Shown here piece after piece: positions 23,444-32,787 of a DNA stretch of 64,000 nt (the first letter of the stretch is position 1; each line of letters begins with the position of its first letter). This stretch comes from Flavimaricola sp. (GTDB taxonomy: Bacteria; Pseudomonadota; Alphaproteobacteria; Rhodobacterales; Rhodobacteraceae), in NCBI GenBank assembly GCA_029255105.1, contig JAQWWH010000016.1:62001-126000 (forward strand), given 5' to 3'. The notes beneath the pieces are model-generated. The model ran no database searches and was not told where the DNA came from. It saw only the letters and a list, made by a program, of their open reading frames with translations. The translations under genes and the position numbers were made by a program.

Positions 23444-25450
23444 ATGTTTCCTGCACCTTTCCATGACTCTGCCCATTCCCCGGATGGCTCCAGCTCTGCG
23501 TCCAAACTGGGCATGGCTGAAGTCAAACAAGGTCCACAAGAAGTCCATGCCAAGCTGGCTAGGGCGACCTTTGGCAAGGTCTTTGACGAAAACATTCAGT
23601 CATCTGCCATGGATCCGCGTCTGGCGGCGCAGAGGCTGGCTTTGCCAGCTATCGGGTTTGAGGCTGACGATCCGAAGGCCACAACTTTGAGCCATGTTTC
23701 TGACGCCAGCGAGCCCTCGGAACAAGAGATGGAGCTCTTCGGTGCCCCGATGGCCATGCGAAACCCGGTCTCGATCCCCGTCGACGCAACGAGCGAGACA
23801 GAGGGTCGTAGTACAGAACATCTCGTCACCGGCGCGACGCCGAATTTAGCGAGCCAGTCACCTCCGGTATTCACCGATATCGAAGCAGCTGGTGAACCGG
23901 AAGGCGATATGACTGCTGGTTGGCCGCACGATTTCCCCGATCGACCTGGCACAGTACCGACTGCCTTGGGGCAACCAATACTGACCGACCCCGCCGGCGA
24001 GGCCACTGCGCGGCACGAAGGCCAGACATCGGCGCAGGATACAAACAGAAAAGGGGTTCAAGGGCCTGTCGATATTACAACCCTGACCGCAACCGGATAC
24101 CGCGAAATGGTTGGCGAACCTGATGGGCCGCTGCAGTTCGGCCCTACAAAAGAGCCGACCTTGGCGGAGAGTGTTTGGTGTCGTTCAAGAACCCAAATCC
24201 CGATCGAAACCGTTGCTTTCGATGCTGTGGAAACCGACAGCGCGGCGCCAATCGAAGGGTGGCCAAGTCGGCCAGGTGATGCGTTGGTGCTGCCCCGGGC
24301 CAACGAGCACAGCCAGCCGAAAGTATCGGGTGTCAGCACAGAACCTTTGCAGGTTGGCAAGGCTGCGCCCTCCGATCCCACGGTCCCTCTGGCTGCGACG
24401 TTGTCGCCGGAGGGGGTGGAGCAAGATAATGAACCAGGGTTGGGTTCAGACTCTGTTTCTTTCCGCCGCAGCAACGAATGGAGCATCGAGGGGCGGCATC
24501 AATCCCCCACCGATGCCACTGGTACAAGTGGCAGTCATGGCCCGCGTCAGGGGGCATTGATGGCAACGAAAACAAACATTGTGCCAAATCTGGGCCTTAG
24601 GGCAGAGCCGGTCGATGCTGGTCAGACTGCTCCGAGGGTCCGGGCAAGGGTTCCGGAAGAGGCGCGACCGACCTCATCGCCCGCAGGATCGACGGTTTTA
24701 CCCACGCTACTTGCGTCGTCGCCTCCGCCGTCCGTAAATTCCGTCGCGATGGGTGCGATGTCGTTAAATCCAATAGCAACGCCGCCGCTCCAATTGCCCC
24801 CGGAGGCTGCTGGAGCTGATCCGGTGGTTGAGGTGGTTTCAGGCCGGACAACGTTCATCCCGGACGGAGCGACCGAGGCGAAAGCCAGGATCGCCTACGC
24901 GATTGAATTCCAGGGACCCGGGACCGGAAAACGCGAAATGCCAAGGGATTCGCTTGACGGACTTCTTGGGCATGACAGCGGCACGATGTTCGAACCGTTG
25001 CCCCACCGCAGACAGATTTGGCCCGTGACACCTCAAAAATCCACCGCTTTGTTGGCCAGCCATACCCATGCCCAATCGGTTGTCGCCCAGATTGCTACAG
25101 CGGCCGAGACGTCCAAGACGGGCCGGGCAGAGGTCAAGCTTGATCCTGAAGAATTGGGAAAGGTGACGTTGAACCTGATCACAAGCGACCGGGCTATCAC
25201 GGTTCTTATCGCGACGGAACGGGCTGAAACGCTTGATCTGATGCGGCGCAATATCGAGATGCTTGGCCAGGAATTTCGTCAAATGGGATATCAGGACGTC
25301 TCATTCGCGTTTCGTGAACAAGGCGGCCAAAGCAGGGAATGGGACGGCGCGCCGGACCCTATCGATGACGCATCGGAGGAGCTCGCGCTGAATGACAGCC
25401 CAACCGCGTCGCTGCAGGTGTCCGATGGCCACCTAGACATCAGGCTTTAA
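23444..25450 (+). CDS. fliK: Flagellar hook-length control protein FliK
   Basis: About 668 residues. A long low-complexity, Pro/Glu/Thr-rich N-terminal part (to about residue 520) is followed by the conserved Flg_hook domain: 'RAEVKLDPEELGKVTLNL', then 'DRAITVLIATERAETLDLMRRNIEMLGQEFRQMGYQDVSF'. FliK measures hook length during export and triggers the switch to filament substrates. The ATG at 23444 with GGAGA upstream is preferred over 23411, which has no Shine-Dalgarno. It is followed by flgD after 9 bases in the same transcript. The gene is intact although the neighbouring hook gene is broken. Confidence 0.83.
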   Translation: MFPAPFHDSAHSPDGSSSASKLGMAEVKQGPQEVHAKLARATFGKVFDENIQSSAMDPRLAAQRLALPAIGFEADDPKATTLSHVSDASEPSEQEMELFGAPMAMRNPVSIPVDATSETEGRSTEHLVTGATPNLASQSPPVFTDIEAAGEPEGDMTAGWPHDFPDRPGTVPTALGQPILTDPAGEATARHEGQTSAQDTNRKGVQGPVDITTLTATGYREMVGEPDGPLQFGPTKEPTLAESVWCRSRTQIPIETVAFDAVETDSAAPIEGWPSRPGDALVLPRANEHSQPKVSGVSTEPLQVGKAAPSDPTVPLAATLSPEGVEQDNEPGLGSDSVSFRRSNEWSIEGRHQSPTDATGTSGSHGPRQGALMATKTNIVPNLGLRAEPVDAGQTAPRVRARVPEEARPTSSPAGSTVLPTLLASSPPPSVNSVAMGAMSLNPIATPPLQLPPEAAGADPVVEVVSGRTTFIPDGATEAKARIAYAIEFQGPGTGKREMPRDSLDGLLGHDSGTMFEPLPHRRQIWPVTPQKSTALLASHTHAQSVVAQIATAAETSKTGRAEVKLDPEELGKVTLNLITSDRAITVLIATERAETLDLMRRNIEMLGQEFRQMGYQDVSFAFREQGGQSREWDGAPDPIDDASEELALNDSPTASLQVSDGHLDIRL

Positions 25451-25459
25451 GGAGAATTT

Positions 25460-26116
25460 ATGGAAATTCAGTCTACTTCAGGCAGGACCACATTGCCGAC
25501 CGCACCTTCTTCAGGCGCTTCTGGGATCAGCTCGGACTTTAACACCTTTCTTCAGATGTTGTCCGTGCAAATGCAAAATCAGGATCCTCTGAACCCGATC
25601 GAATCCTCGGATTTCGCCGTTCAATTGGCGACATTCTCTTTCGTTGAACAGCAGGTTCTCACAAACGATCTTCTATCAGCGTTGGGTGAGCAACTGACAT
25701 TGGGTAATGTCGCGGAAATGGCCACCTGGGTGGGCAAGGAGGTGCGTTCCATGATGCCCGCCTACTTCGATGGCGCCCCTGTTACTCTTGTACCCAATCC
25801 TTCCGCCCTTGCAGACAGTGTGGAGGTGGTCGTGCGAAACGAGTCTGGACAAATTGTTGATACGAGACCGATCCCGGTTTCAGCCTCGCCTTTGGACTGG
25901 GCAGGGGTCGACAGCACAGGGAATGCACTTCCCAAAGGCGCGTACTCGTTCGAGGTCGTGAGTTACGCCAATGGCGCCGTCATCATGCAAGAACCAGCCG
26001 AGGTTTACGGGCGGGTGCAGGAGGTCCGCAACGACAATGGGGACCTTGTGCTGGTGATGGAGGGCAGCATCGTCGTTCCGGCCAAATCCGTCACGGCCAT
26101 TCGGGGCGACGGCTAG
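25460..26116 (+). CDS. flgD: Flagellar hook assembly protein FlgD
   Basis: 218-residue hook-scaffolding (hook cap) protein. The N-terminal FlgD motif 'FNTFLQMLSVQMQNQDPLNPIESSDFAVQLATFSFVEQQ' is unmistakable. A tudor-like/FNIII region follows, including 'YSFEVVSYANGAVI'. AAGGAGAAT precedes the ATG, 9 bases after fliK. FlgD is exported and caps FlgE polymerisation, so its natural partner is the truncated FlgE 3 kb to the left. The gene overlaps the 3' end of ubiB by 4 bases in convergent orientation. Confidence 0.92.
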   Translation: MEIQSTSGRTTLPTAPSSGASGISSDFNTFLQMLSVQMQNQDPLNPIESSDFAVQLATFSFVEQQVLTNDLLSALGEQLTLGNVAEMATWVGKEVRSMMPAYFDGAPVTLVPNPSALADSVEVVVRNESGQIVDTRPIPVSASPLDWAGVDSTGNALPKGAYSFEVVSYANGAVIMQEPAEVYGRVQEVRNDNGDLVLVMEGSIVVPAKSVTAIRGDG

Positions 26117-27657
26117 GCCAACCACTCCACCAGACCGACGCCAACTGCTATGCCGGCCAGCGCGATCAACGCCCCCAATCCCATCCAGAGGAGAGCCGGC
26201 CGAACAGAGGCCGGGCGTGGTTCTGGCGCCGGGTTGGTCGTTCTGATCAGCGCGTCTTCCGCCAACTGCGGCAAGCGCGGACCAAAGCGTGCGATGACCT
26301 GCATGGTTTTTGCAAGATCGCGCAAAAGCGCCTTTGGCCCAATGCTTTCCTTGATGTAATCCTCGACCACGGGGCGGGCCACGTCCCAGATGTTCATGCG
26401 GGGGTCAAGCGTCCTTGCGACGCCTTCGACCACAACCATAGTGCGTTGCAGCAGGATCAGCTCGGTCCGGGTCTCCATCCCGAAACGCTCTGTCACTTCA
26501 AACAGATAGGCCAGAAGTCGGGCCATGGAAATGCGGCTGGCATCCATGCCGAAAATCGGCTCTCCGACCGCGCGCAGGGCGCGGGCAAATTCGTCGACAT
26601 CCCGGTCAGGTGGGACGTAGCCGGCCTCAAAGTGAACCTCGGCGACGCGTTTGTAGTCCTTGCGGATAAAGCCGAAGAGGATCTCTGCATAGACGCGGCG
26701 AGTGTAGGAATCGATCCGGCCCATGATGCCAAAGTCATAAGCGATGATATCGCCATTGGCAGCGACCTTCAGGTTGCCCTGATGCATGTCGCCATGAAAG
26801 AAACCGTCGCGCAACGCATGCTGCAGGAACAGTTGCAGCACCCTGGTTGCCAGTTCCTTGCGATCGTGGCCAGCGGCGTCCAGAGCGTCGACGTCTGCTG
26901 CCCCGATCCCTTCGGCCCATTCCATCGTCATGACCCGACGGCCGGACAAATGCCATTTGACAGCCGGCAGGGCAAAGCCCTTGTCCTCGACCGTATTGGC
27001 CGCAAACTCAGATGCGGCAGAACTTTCCAGCCTCAGGTCAAGCTCGCCCATGACCACCCCTTCGAAATGGGTGATGACATCCATCGGGCGCAGGCGGCGC
27101 GAGGCCGGAGACAGCACTTCGATGGCGCGGGCGGCAAAGTAGAAGGCGTCGATGTCCTTGCGAAAGGCCCTTTCGATGCCGGGCCGCAGGACTTTGACCG
27201 CCACCTCTTCGCCAGTTTCGGCGATGGTCGCCTTGTGAACCTGGGCAAGTGAGGCCGCGGCGACGGGTTCCGAAAACGCGGAAAATAACTCATCAACCGG
27301 GCGACCGATTTCCCGGGCAACTTCGGCCTTGGCCTCGGCGATGGAAAATGGAGGCAGCTTGTCCTGCAGCACCTTCAACTGGACGGCCAGTTCGTCCCCG
27401 ACCACATCAGGGCGCGTCGACAGGATCTGGCCAAACTTGATATAGGCCGGGCCCAAGGCGGTCAGTGCGCGCGTTGCGGGCGGCATCGACGGGTCGCCCC
27501 GATAGCCCAGCCATTTGAAGGGGAGGGCGAGGGTCCGCGCGGTTACCCGCAGCAGTGGCCCTGCCTCAAAGGCATCCAGAACGACATTCATCGCCCCGGC
27601 CCGTTCCAGCGTGGCGCCGGTTCGGATCAAACGCCAGATGTTGTGTGGCCCTCTCAT
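26113..27657 (-). CDS. ubiB: Ubiquinone biosynthesis regulatory kinase-like protein UbiB
   Basis: 514-residue ABC1/ADCK-type atypical kinase required for ubiquinone synthesis. 'TALGPAYIKFGQILSTRPDVVGDEL' contains the KxGQ motif that defines the family. 'AAASLAQVHKA' is the Ala-rich loop replacing the Gly-rich loop, 'EEVAVKVLRPG' holds the ATP-site Lys, and 'HGDMHQGNLKV' is the catalytic-loop equivalent. Two hydrophobic segments at the C-terminus ('ALLWMGLGALIALAGIAVGVGLVEW') anchor it to the inner membrane. It is 11 bases behind ubiE, giving the classical ubiE-ubiB pair. Confidence 0.93.
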   Translation of the reverse strand: MRGPHNIWRLIRTGATLERAGAMNVVLDAFEAGPLLRVTARTLALPFKWLGYRGDPSMPPATRALTALGPAYIKFGQILSTRPDVVGDELAVQLKVLQDKLPPFSIAEAKAEVAREIGRPVDELFSAFSEPVAAASLAQVHKATIAETGEEVAVKVLRPGIERAFRKDIDAFYFAARAIEVLSPASRRLRPMDVITHFEGVVMGELDLRLESSAASEFAANTVEDKGFALPAVKWHLSGRRVMTMEWAEGIGAADVDALDAAGHDRKELATRVLQLFLQHALRDGFFHGDMHQGNLKVAANGDIIAYDFGIMGRIDSYTRRVYAEILFGFIRKDYKRVAEVHFEAGYVPPDRDVDEFARALRAVGEPIFGMDASRISMARLLAYLFEVTERFGMETRTELILLQRTMVVVEGVARTLDPRMNIWDVARPVVEDYIKESIGPKALLRDLAKTMQVIARFGPRLPQLAEDALIRTTNPAPEPRPASVRPALLWMGLGALIALAGIAVGVGLVEWLA

Positions 27658-27668
27658 CTGGCCCGACC

Positions 27669-28448
27669 CTACAACTTCCAGCCGGAATGCAGGGCCGCGA
27701 CGCCCATCGTCAGGTTACGGTACTTGGCATTGCCAAAGCCTGCCTGTCGGACCATGCCCAGAAAGGTTTCCTGATCCGGAAAATTGCGGATCGATTCGAC
27801 CAGATACTGGTAGCTGTCCCGGTCCCCGGCAATCACCTGTCCCATCCGCGGGATGACGTTGAAGGAGTAGAGGTCGTAGGCCTTTTGCATCATCGCGTTT
27901 GGCAATTGGCTGAATTCCAGCACCATCAGTCGGCCGCCGGGGCGCAGGACCCGATAGGCTTCGTTCAGCGCCTCTTGCGGGCGGGTGACGTTCCGGATGC
28001 CGAAACTGATCGTGTAGACGTCAAAGCTCGCATCAGGGAAGGGCAGGGCCATCGCGTCGCCGACCACCCAATCAAGGCTGGAGGCCATCTTTTCCGCCTC
28101 GGCCCGCTTGCGCCCCTCGATCAGCATCGGCTCGGTCAGGTCAAGGACCGTGGCCTTGCCGTAGCCCGCCCGCTTCAGAAACCGGAACGAGATATCGCCG
28201 GTGCCGCCTGCCACATCCAACAACTCTTGTCCTGCACGCGGCGCCAGCCAGTCCATCATGGCGTCTTTCCACAAGCGGTGGACGCCGCCGGACATAACGT
28301 CGTTCATGATGTCATAGCGGCTGGCGACGCTGGAAAACACGCCCTGTACCCGCCCAGCCTTCTCGGACTCGGGCACGGTTTCGAAACCGAAATGGGTGGT
28401 ATCCTGCGGGGCCACATGCGGGCTGGTGTCTTTCGGGTTTTCCGTCAT
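27669..28448 (-). CDS. ubiE: Ubiquinone/menaquinone C-methyltransferase UbiE
   Basis: 259-residue SAM-dependent enzyme methylating the benzoquinol ring in ubiquinone synthesis. '[21 protein letters not shown]' is the family N-terminal signature, '[16 protein letters not shown]' the SAM-binding motif, and '[27 protein letters not shown]' the second signature. The frame extends far upstream of the ATG at 28448, but the extension antisense to mutM shows no homology, so 28448 is used. It is divergent from mutM across 85 bases and co-transcribed with ubiB. Confidence 0.94.
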   Translation of the reverse strand: MTENPKDTSPHVAPQDTTHFGFETVPESEKAGRVQGVFSSVASRYDIMNDVMSGGVHRLWKDAMMDWLAPRAGQELLDVAGGTGDISFRFLKRAGYGKATVLDLTEPMLIEGRKRAEAEKMASSLDWVVGDAMALPFPDASFDVYTISFGIRNVTRPQEALNEAYRVLRPGGRLMVLEFSQLPNAMMQKAYDLYSFNVIPRMGQVIAGDRDSYQYLVESIRNFPDQETFLGMVRQAGFGNAKYRNLTMGVAALHSGWKL

Positions 28449-28533
28449 CCGCTCTTGCCGTTCCTTGCGCCTGGCCCTTTTATAGGGCGCTTGCGCGGGC
28501 TTACACCCTGCGCCCTTGCTTAGGAAGTCCGCG

Positions 28534-29385
28534 ATGCCAGAATTGCCAGAGGTCGAGACAGTCCGTCGCGGGCTCGCCCCCGTTATGGAGGGACATGTGA
28601 TTGCCAGCGCCCAAGTCAACCGCCCCGACCTGCGGTGGCCGTTTCCCGAACGGATGGCCGAGCGGTTGGCAGGCAAAAAGGTGCAGGCGCTGCGCCGTCG
28701 ATCAAAGTACATCCTTGCCGACCTGAGCAGTGGAGAGACCCTGATCATCCATCTTGGGATGTCCGGGCGCATGCTGATCTCGGGCGCGCAACTTGGCCAG
28801 TTTCATCACGACCACCCCGCCCCGGCCAAGCATGATCACGTGGTTCTGGACATGGAAAACGGGGCCCGCGTGACCTTTAACGATGCCCGCCGCTTTGGGG
28901 CGATGGATCTGACTCCGACCGAAGGGGTCGAAGATCACTGGCTGATCCGCGACATTGGGCCAGAGCCCTTGGGCAACGCCTTCAACGAGGCCTATCTGGT
29001 GCAACGGTTCAAGGGCCGGAACACGCCGGTGAAATCTGCCCTGCTGGATCAGCGGCTGGTGGCGGGCCTGGGCAACATCTACGTTTGCGAGGTGCTGTAT
29101 CGCGCCGGGATCAGCCCCAGTCGCAAAGCCGGACGTATCGCCGCAGCCCGGGTGGCCGGTCTGGTGCCCATAATTCGGGCAGTGCTGGAAGAAGCGATCG
29201 AGGCGGGCGGGTCTTCGCTTCGCGATTACCGGCAGGCGGATGGAGAGTTGGGCTATTTCCAGCACGGCTTTCGGGTCTATGATCGCGAAGGTCAGCCCTG
29301 CCTGACAGAGGGCTGTGCCAGTACGATCGGACGCATCGTGCAGTCGGGCAGGTCTTCCTTCTTCTGCCCGACCTGCCAAAGATAG
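28534..29385 (+). CDS. mutM: Formamidopyrimidine-DNA glycosylase MutM (Fpg)
   Basis: 283-residue base-excision repair enzyme removing 8-oxoguanine and formamidopyrimidines. The mature N-terminus '[13 protein letters not shown]' supplies catalytic Pro and Glu, which fixes the ATG at 28534. Other motifs are 'HLGMSGRML', '[12 protein letters not shown]' and '[18 protein letters not shown]' (H2TH region). The C-terminal zinc finger is intact ('[14 protein letters not shown]' then 'FFCPTCQR'), with four Cys. It heads the conserved block mutM / enoyl-CoA hydratase / rpsT / dnaA. Confidence 0.95.
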   Translation: MPELPEVETVRRGLAPVMEGHVIASAQVNRPDLRWPFPERMAERLAGKKVQALRRRSKYILADLSSGETLIIHLGMSGRMLISGAQLGQFHHDHPAPAKHDHVVLDMENGARVTFNDARRFGAMDLTPTEGVEDHWLIRDIGPEPLGNAFNEAYLVQRFKGRNTPVKSALLDQRLVAGLGNIYVCEVLYRAGISPSRKAGRIAAARVAGLVPIIRAVLEEAIEAGGSSLRDYRQADGELGYFQHGFRVYDREGQPCLTEGCASTIGRIVQSGRSSFFCPTCQR

Positions 29386-29447
29386 CTTGAACGTTCCGCC
29401 GCCTTTGTTAGTCCTAGCAGGCGGATCAGCTAAAAGGACCGGATCGA

Positions 29448-30224
29448 ATGGCCTATGAGACCATCATTGTTGACGTGACAGACTACGTCGCCGTCATCAC
29501 CCTGAATCGGCCCGACGCGCTGAATGCGCTGAATGCCCAGATGATGGGCGAACTGATCCAGGCAATGGAAGAAGCTGATTCAAGCGACAAGGTGCGCTGC
29601 ATCATTCTGACCGGGTCGGAAAAGGCCTTTGCCGCCGGCGCGGACATCAAGGACATGGCGGAGCGCACTTTTGTCGACATGTTCTTCAATGACCCTTTCC
29701 GCGGACCCGCCGACCGGATGACGCGTCTTCGCAAACCGATGATTGCGGCTGTGTCTGGCTATGCCCTTGGGGGCGGATGCGAATTGGCGATGATCTGCGA
29801 TTTCATCATCGCATCAGAAACGGCCAAGTTTGGCCAACCCGAGATCAATCTGGGTGTCATGGCTGGGATCGGTGGGACCCAACGTCTGACCCGACTGGTG
29901 GGCAAGTCCAAGGCGATGGACATGCATCTTACAGGACGTTTCATGGATGCAGCCGAGGCGGAACGGTCCGGCCTAGTCAGCCGCGTTGTGCCTGCCAAAA
30001 AGCTGATGGAAGAGGCCCGGGCAGCGGCGACCAAGATCTCGGAAAAGTCGCTGGTGGCCTCGATCGCCGTCAAAGACGCCGTGAACCGCAGCTATGAGAC
30101 ATCACTTTCCGAAGGCGTGCTCTATGAGCGGCGCATGTTCCATTCGTTGTTCGCTACCGAAGATCAGAAGGAAGGGATGGCCGCATTCCGTGAAAAGCGC
30201 GAGGCCCAGTTCCGCGACCGTTGA
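29448..30224 (+). CDS. Enoyl-CoA hydratase
   Basis: 258-residue crotonase-fold enzyme. It hydrates trans-2-enoyl-CoA in fatty-acid beta-oxidation. '[15 protein letters not shown]' forms the oxyanion-hole and CoA-binding part, and '[49 protein letters not shown]' contains both catalytic Glu positions of short-chain hydratases. AAAAGGACC precedes the ATG. Position between mutM and rpsT is conserved in Rhodobacteraceae. The start and length are unambiguous. Confidence 0.92.
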   Translation: MAYETIIVDVTDYVAVITLNRPDALNALNAQMMGELIQAMEEADSSDKVRCIILTGSEKAFAAGADIKDMAERTFVDMFFNDPFRGPADRMTRLRKPMIAAVSGYALGGGCELAMICDFIIASETAKFGQPEINLGVMAGIGGTQRLTRLVGKSKAMDMHLTGRFMDAAEAERSGLVSRVVPAKKLMEEARAAATKISEKSLVASIAVKDAVNRSYETSLSEGVLYERRMFHSLFATEDQKEGMAAFREKREAQFRDR

Positions 30225-30384
30225 CCCAAGGCCTCGATTTTTGGGTTTGCATCCTGGCCAAACATCGCTACAGACCATCCTCACATGCGCGAGAGGCCCG
30301 CTTTGGCCAGAATCAGCCGGTTATGAACCCGGTCGGGCCGATTGCGCTACCTAATTTCAATTGACCCGACAAAGGGAAACTAGC

Positions 30385-30648
30385 ATGGCAAACTCACCCC
30401 AAGCCGCGAAGCGCGCCCGTCAGAATGAAGCCCGTTTTGCGATCAACAAGGCCCGCCGTTCGCGCATCCGTACCCACCTTCGCAAAGTCGAAGAGGCAAT
30501 CGCCTCTGGTAACAAGGACGCGGCCGTCGCCGCCCTTCGCGCAGCCCAGCCCGAGCTGATGCGCGGTGTCACCAAAGGCGTCGTCCACAAGAATACTGCA
30601 GCCCGCAAGATGTCGCGGCTGAGCAGCCGGGTTAAGGCCATCGCCTGA
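30385..30648 (+). CDS. rpsT: 30S ribosomal protein S20
   Basis: 87-residue basic helical protein, a primary 16S rRNA binder of the small subunit. It has the typical '[29 protein letters not shown]' N-terminus and '[22 protein letters not shown]' C-terminus. The ATG at 30385 follows AAAGGGAAAC; a longer frame opening at 30361 is not used. A strong terminator follows at 30674. In alphaproteobacteria rpsT is commonly next to dnaA, as here. Confidence 0.96.
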   Translation: MANSPQAAKRARQNEARFAINKARRSRIRTHLRKVEEAIASGNKDAAVAALRAAQPELMRGVTKGVVHKNTAARKMSRLSSRVKAIA

Positions 30649-30673
30649 CCCTTGGTCATCTGATCGATTGACG

Positions 30674-30703
30674 AAAGGGCGTGCCTGTTGGCGCGCCCTT
30701 TTT
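30674..30703 (+). terminator. Intrinsic terminator of rpsT
   Basis: AAAGGGCGTGCC (30674-30685) pairs with GGCGCGCCCTTT (30690-30701), 12 bp with one G-U, over a TGTT loop. A five-T run overlaps the stem end. Confidence 0.9.
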
Positions 30704-31335
30704 CGTTGCGGGCCTGACGATGGGTGAGTCGCCGTTGCGCATAAGGTGTCAAGGAAATGCCGGACAGATGCCGTTGTTGCCCCAAGAACTGTGGCTTCGT
30801 AACACGACCATTTCTCTAAGTTAGCCAAAACTCACATGGCGCCAGATTCGATTTTGGTGATTGCCTCTGTCAAGCGAGTTGTTCTGTTGAAGCTGCCCTC
30901 AAGCCCTTGCTACGTTGACTGAGCGATTCATGTCGTTCCTGGGGGAACGTGGGAAAAGATGCTCGAAAGCGTCAGCTTGAGGGGTCCGCTCTGCGGACAA
31001 CCCTTGTGCTTGGGGTAGCCGACTTCTTTAATCTACGGAGCTGCGATGGACCCGTTTGAGGGCCTGTCCGCGACTTCAAGGCCAGACGACCGATTGTCTC
31101 GGTTCGTTTGTCCCTGCTGCCCCCCAGTTTATAAAACGATCTCGACTGTTTGCCTGGGACTTAGGCGATCCGATGAGGTTGTGACCGGTGTTTCGTCGTG
31201 GGGCGGCGATTTTGAGTAGGGTGTTAGGTTGCCAGTGAAAAGGCAGCGCGACTTTCGTGTGCGTGGGTGCAAGACAAACAAATAACGAGCGACGCACTTG
31301 TTGCGGGCGACTGGGATGGGTCTGGGACATAATAA
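30704..31335. other. Long intergenic region between rpsT and dnaA
   Basis: About 630 bases without a credible protein gene. In many bacteria this interval, or one near it, carries dnaA control elements or the origin. I looked for clustered 9-mers close to TTATCCACA and found none, so no origin is called. It does contain the structured segment at 30887-31079 described separately. The dnaA Shine-Dalgarno region is TGGGACATAATAA, weak. Confidence 0.5.
30887..31079 (+). ncRNA. Candidate structured RNA (unassigned) upstream of dnaA
   Basis: A long-range stem closes the segment: TTGAAG (30887-30892) with CTTCAA (31074-31079), and inside it GCCCTCAA (30895-30902) with TTGAGGGC (31056-31063). Within lie CGTTCC-TGGG-GGAACG (30934-30949), a CTC..AAGC / GCTT..GAG stem around 30962-30982, and GTCCGC-TCT-GCGGAC (30984-30998). 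I do not recognise a named family; size and shape recall 6S-like RNAs or a dnaA leader, but the sequence match is not there. The strand is assumed. Pairings were found by eye only. Confidence 0.3.
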
Positions 31336-32670
31336 ATGACGAATGAACTGTGGGGCCAAGTTCGGGAAACTCTTCGCGGAGCGGTCGGGGCAAACAACTA
31401 TACCAACTGGATTGAGCCGCTCGACTTTGAGGCTCTGACGGACGGTGTCGCGACCTTCAATGTTCCGACTGGCTTTATCGGGAATTATGTTGCGCAGAAT
31501 TTTGGCGACCAGATCCTTTTCCATATCAAGAATGCCGGGCAGCCGGTTCAACGGTTGCAATTCTCGACGGTCAGCCAGGCATCTCGTGTTAAGCCTCAGC
31601 CGGCGCCTGCACCGAACGTGACAGAGGTGGAACGTGGTGCCAGTCTTGATGCCCGCTTTACCTTCGACACCTTTGTCGTGGGCAAACCCAACGAACTGGC
31701 ACATGCGGCGGCCCGTCGTGTGGCCGAGGGCGGGCCGGTTACCTTCAATCCGCTGTTCCTTTATGGCGGCGTCGGTTTGGGTAAGACCCACCTTATGCAC
31801 GCAATTGCCCACGAGCTGCGCCACGCCAATCCACAGGTCAACGTGCTGTATCTATCGGCCGAACAGTTTATGTACCGCTTCATCACCTCGTTGCGAGACA
31901 AGCGGATGATGGATTTCAAACAGCTGTTCCGATCCGTAGACGTGCTGATGGTCGATGATGTCCAATTCCTTGCGGGCAAGGATTCGACCCAGGAAGAATT
32001 CTTTCATACCTTCAACGCTCTGGTTGACGGGCAAAAGCAGATCATCATTTCCGCTGACCGCGCACCGGGCGAGATCAAGGACCTCGAAGATCGTATCCGC
32101 TCAAGGCTGCAGTGTGGCCTCGTCGTCGATTTGCATCCCACGGACTACGAATTGCGCCTCGGCGTTCTTCAATCCAAAGAGCTTTACTATCGCAGCCAGT
32201 ATCCCGGGCTTGTCATTCATTCCGGTGTACTCGAGTTCCTGGCACACAGAATCTCTACCAACGTCCGCGTCCTGGAAGGCGCCCTGACCCGGCTTTTCGC
32301 TTTTGCCAGCCTGGTCGGGCGTGAGATCGATATGGATCTGGTGCAGGACTGCCTGTCGGATGTCATCAAGACAAGCGATCGCAAGATCACTATCGAAGAG
32401 ATCCAGCGCAAGGTCAGTGACCACTACAACATCCGTTTCTCGGACCTGATCGGACCCAAGCGGCTTCGGGTCTATGCCCGCCCCCGTCAGGTGGCGATGT
32501 TCCTGGCCAAGCAGCACACCAGCCGGTCGTTGCCGGAAATCGGTCGGAAATTTGGGGGCCGCGATCATACCACGGTCATGCATGGTGTCCGCCGGATCGA
32601 GGAATTGATCAACACTGATAGCCAGATTGCCGATGATGTGGAGCTTCTGCGTCGTTCACTTGAGGCTTGA
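31336..32670 (+). CDS. dnaA: Chromosomal replication initiator protein DnaA
   Basis: 444 residues. Domain I 'NELWGQVRETLRGAVGANNYTNWI'; short variable linker (residues about 75-105); AAA+ domain III with Walker A 'GGVGLGKTHLMHAIAHELR' and Walker B 'VDVLMVDDVQFLAGK'. The C-terminal domain IV binds DnaA boxes, signature 'GRKFGGRDHTTVMHGVRRIEEL'. It opens duplex DNA at oriC and also acts as a transcription factor. The gene is followed after 117 bases by dnaN, the standard dnaA-dnaN-recF-gyrB order with one insertion (LysE-type exporter). Confidence 0.97.
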   Translation: MTNELWGQVRETLRGAVGANNYTNWIEPLDFEALTDGVATFNVPTGFIGNYVAQNFGDQILFHIKNAGQPVQRLQFSTVSQASRVKPQPAPAPNVTEVERGASLDARFTFDTFVVGKPNELAHAAARRVAEGGPVTFNPLFLYGGVGLGKTHLMHAIAHELRHANPQVNVLYLSAEQFMYRFITSLRDKRMMDFKQLFRSVDVLMVDDVQFLAGKDSTQEEFFHTFNALVDGQKQIIISADRAPGEIKDLEDRIRSRLQCGLVVDLHPTDYELRLGVLQSKELYYRSQYPGLVIHSGVLEFLAHRISTNVRVLEGALTRLFAFASLVGREIDMDLVQDCLSDVIKTSDRKITIEEIQRKVSDHYNIRFSDLIGPKRLRVYARPRQVAMFLAKQHTSRSLPEIGRKFGGRDHTTVMHGVRRIEELINTDSQIADDVELLRRSLEA

Positions 32671-32787
32671 AGCGTGACACCGTTGACGCGGTGACCCAAG
32701 ACCCGCATCAATTGACTTGAGCCGGTCTGGAAAACAGGTAGTTTTCCCCTCCCGGCAACATCATCCGGTCAAAGCGGAGCGAGGGAC

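Noticed and set aside
30704..31335. Replication origin next to dnaA
   Set aside because: No cluster of DnaA-box-like 9-mers and no evident AT-rich unwinding tract; the location alone is not evidence.
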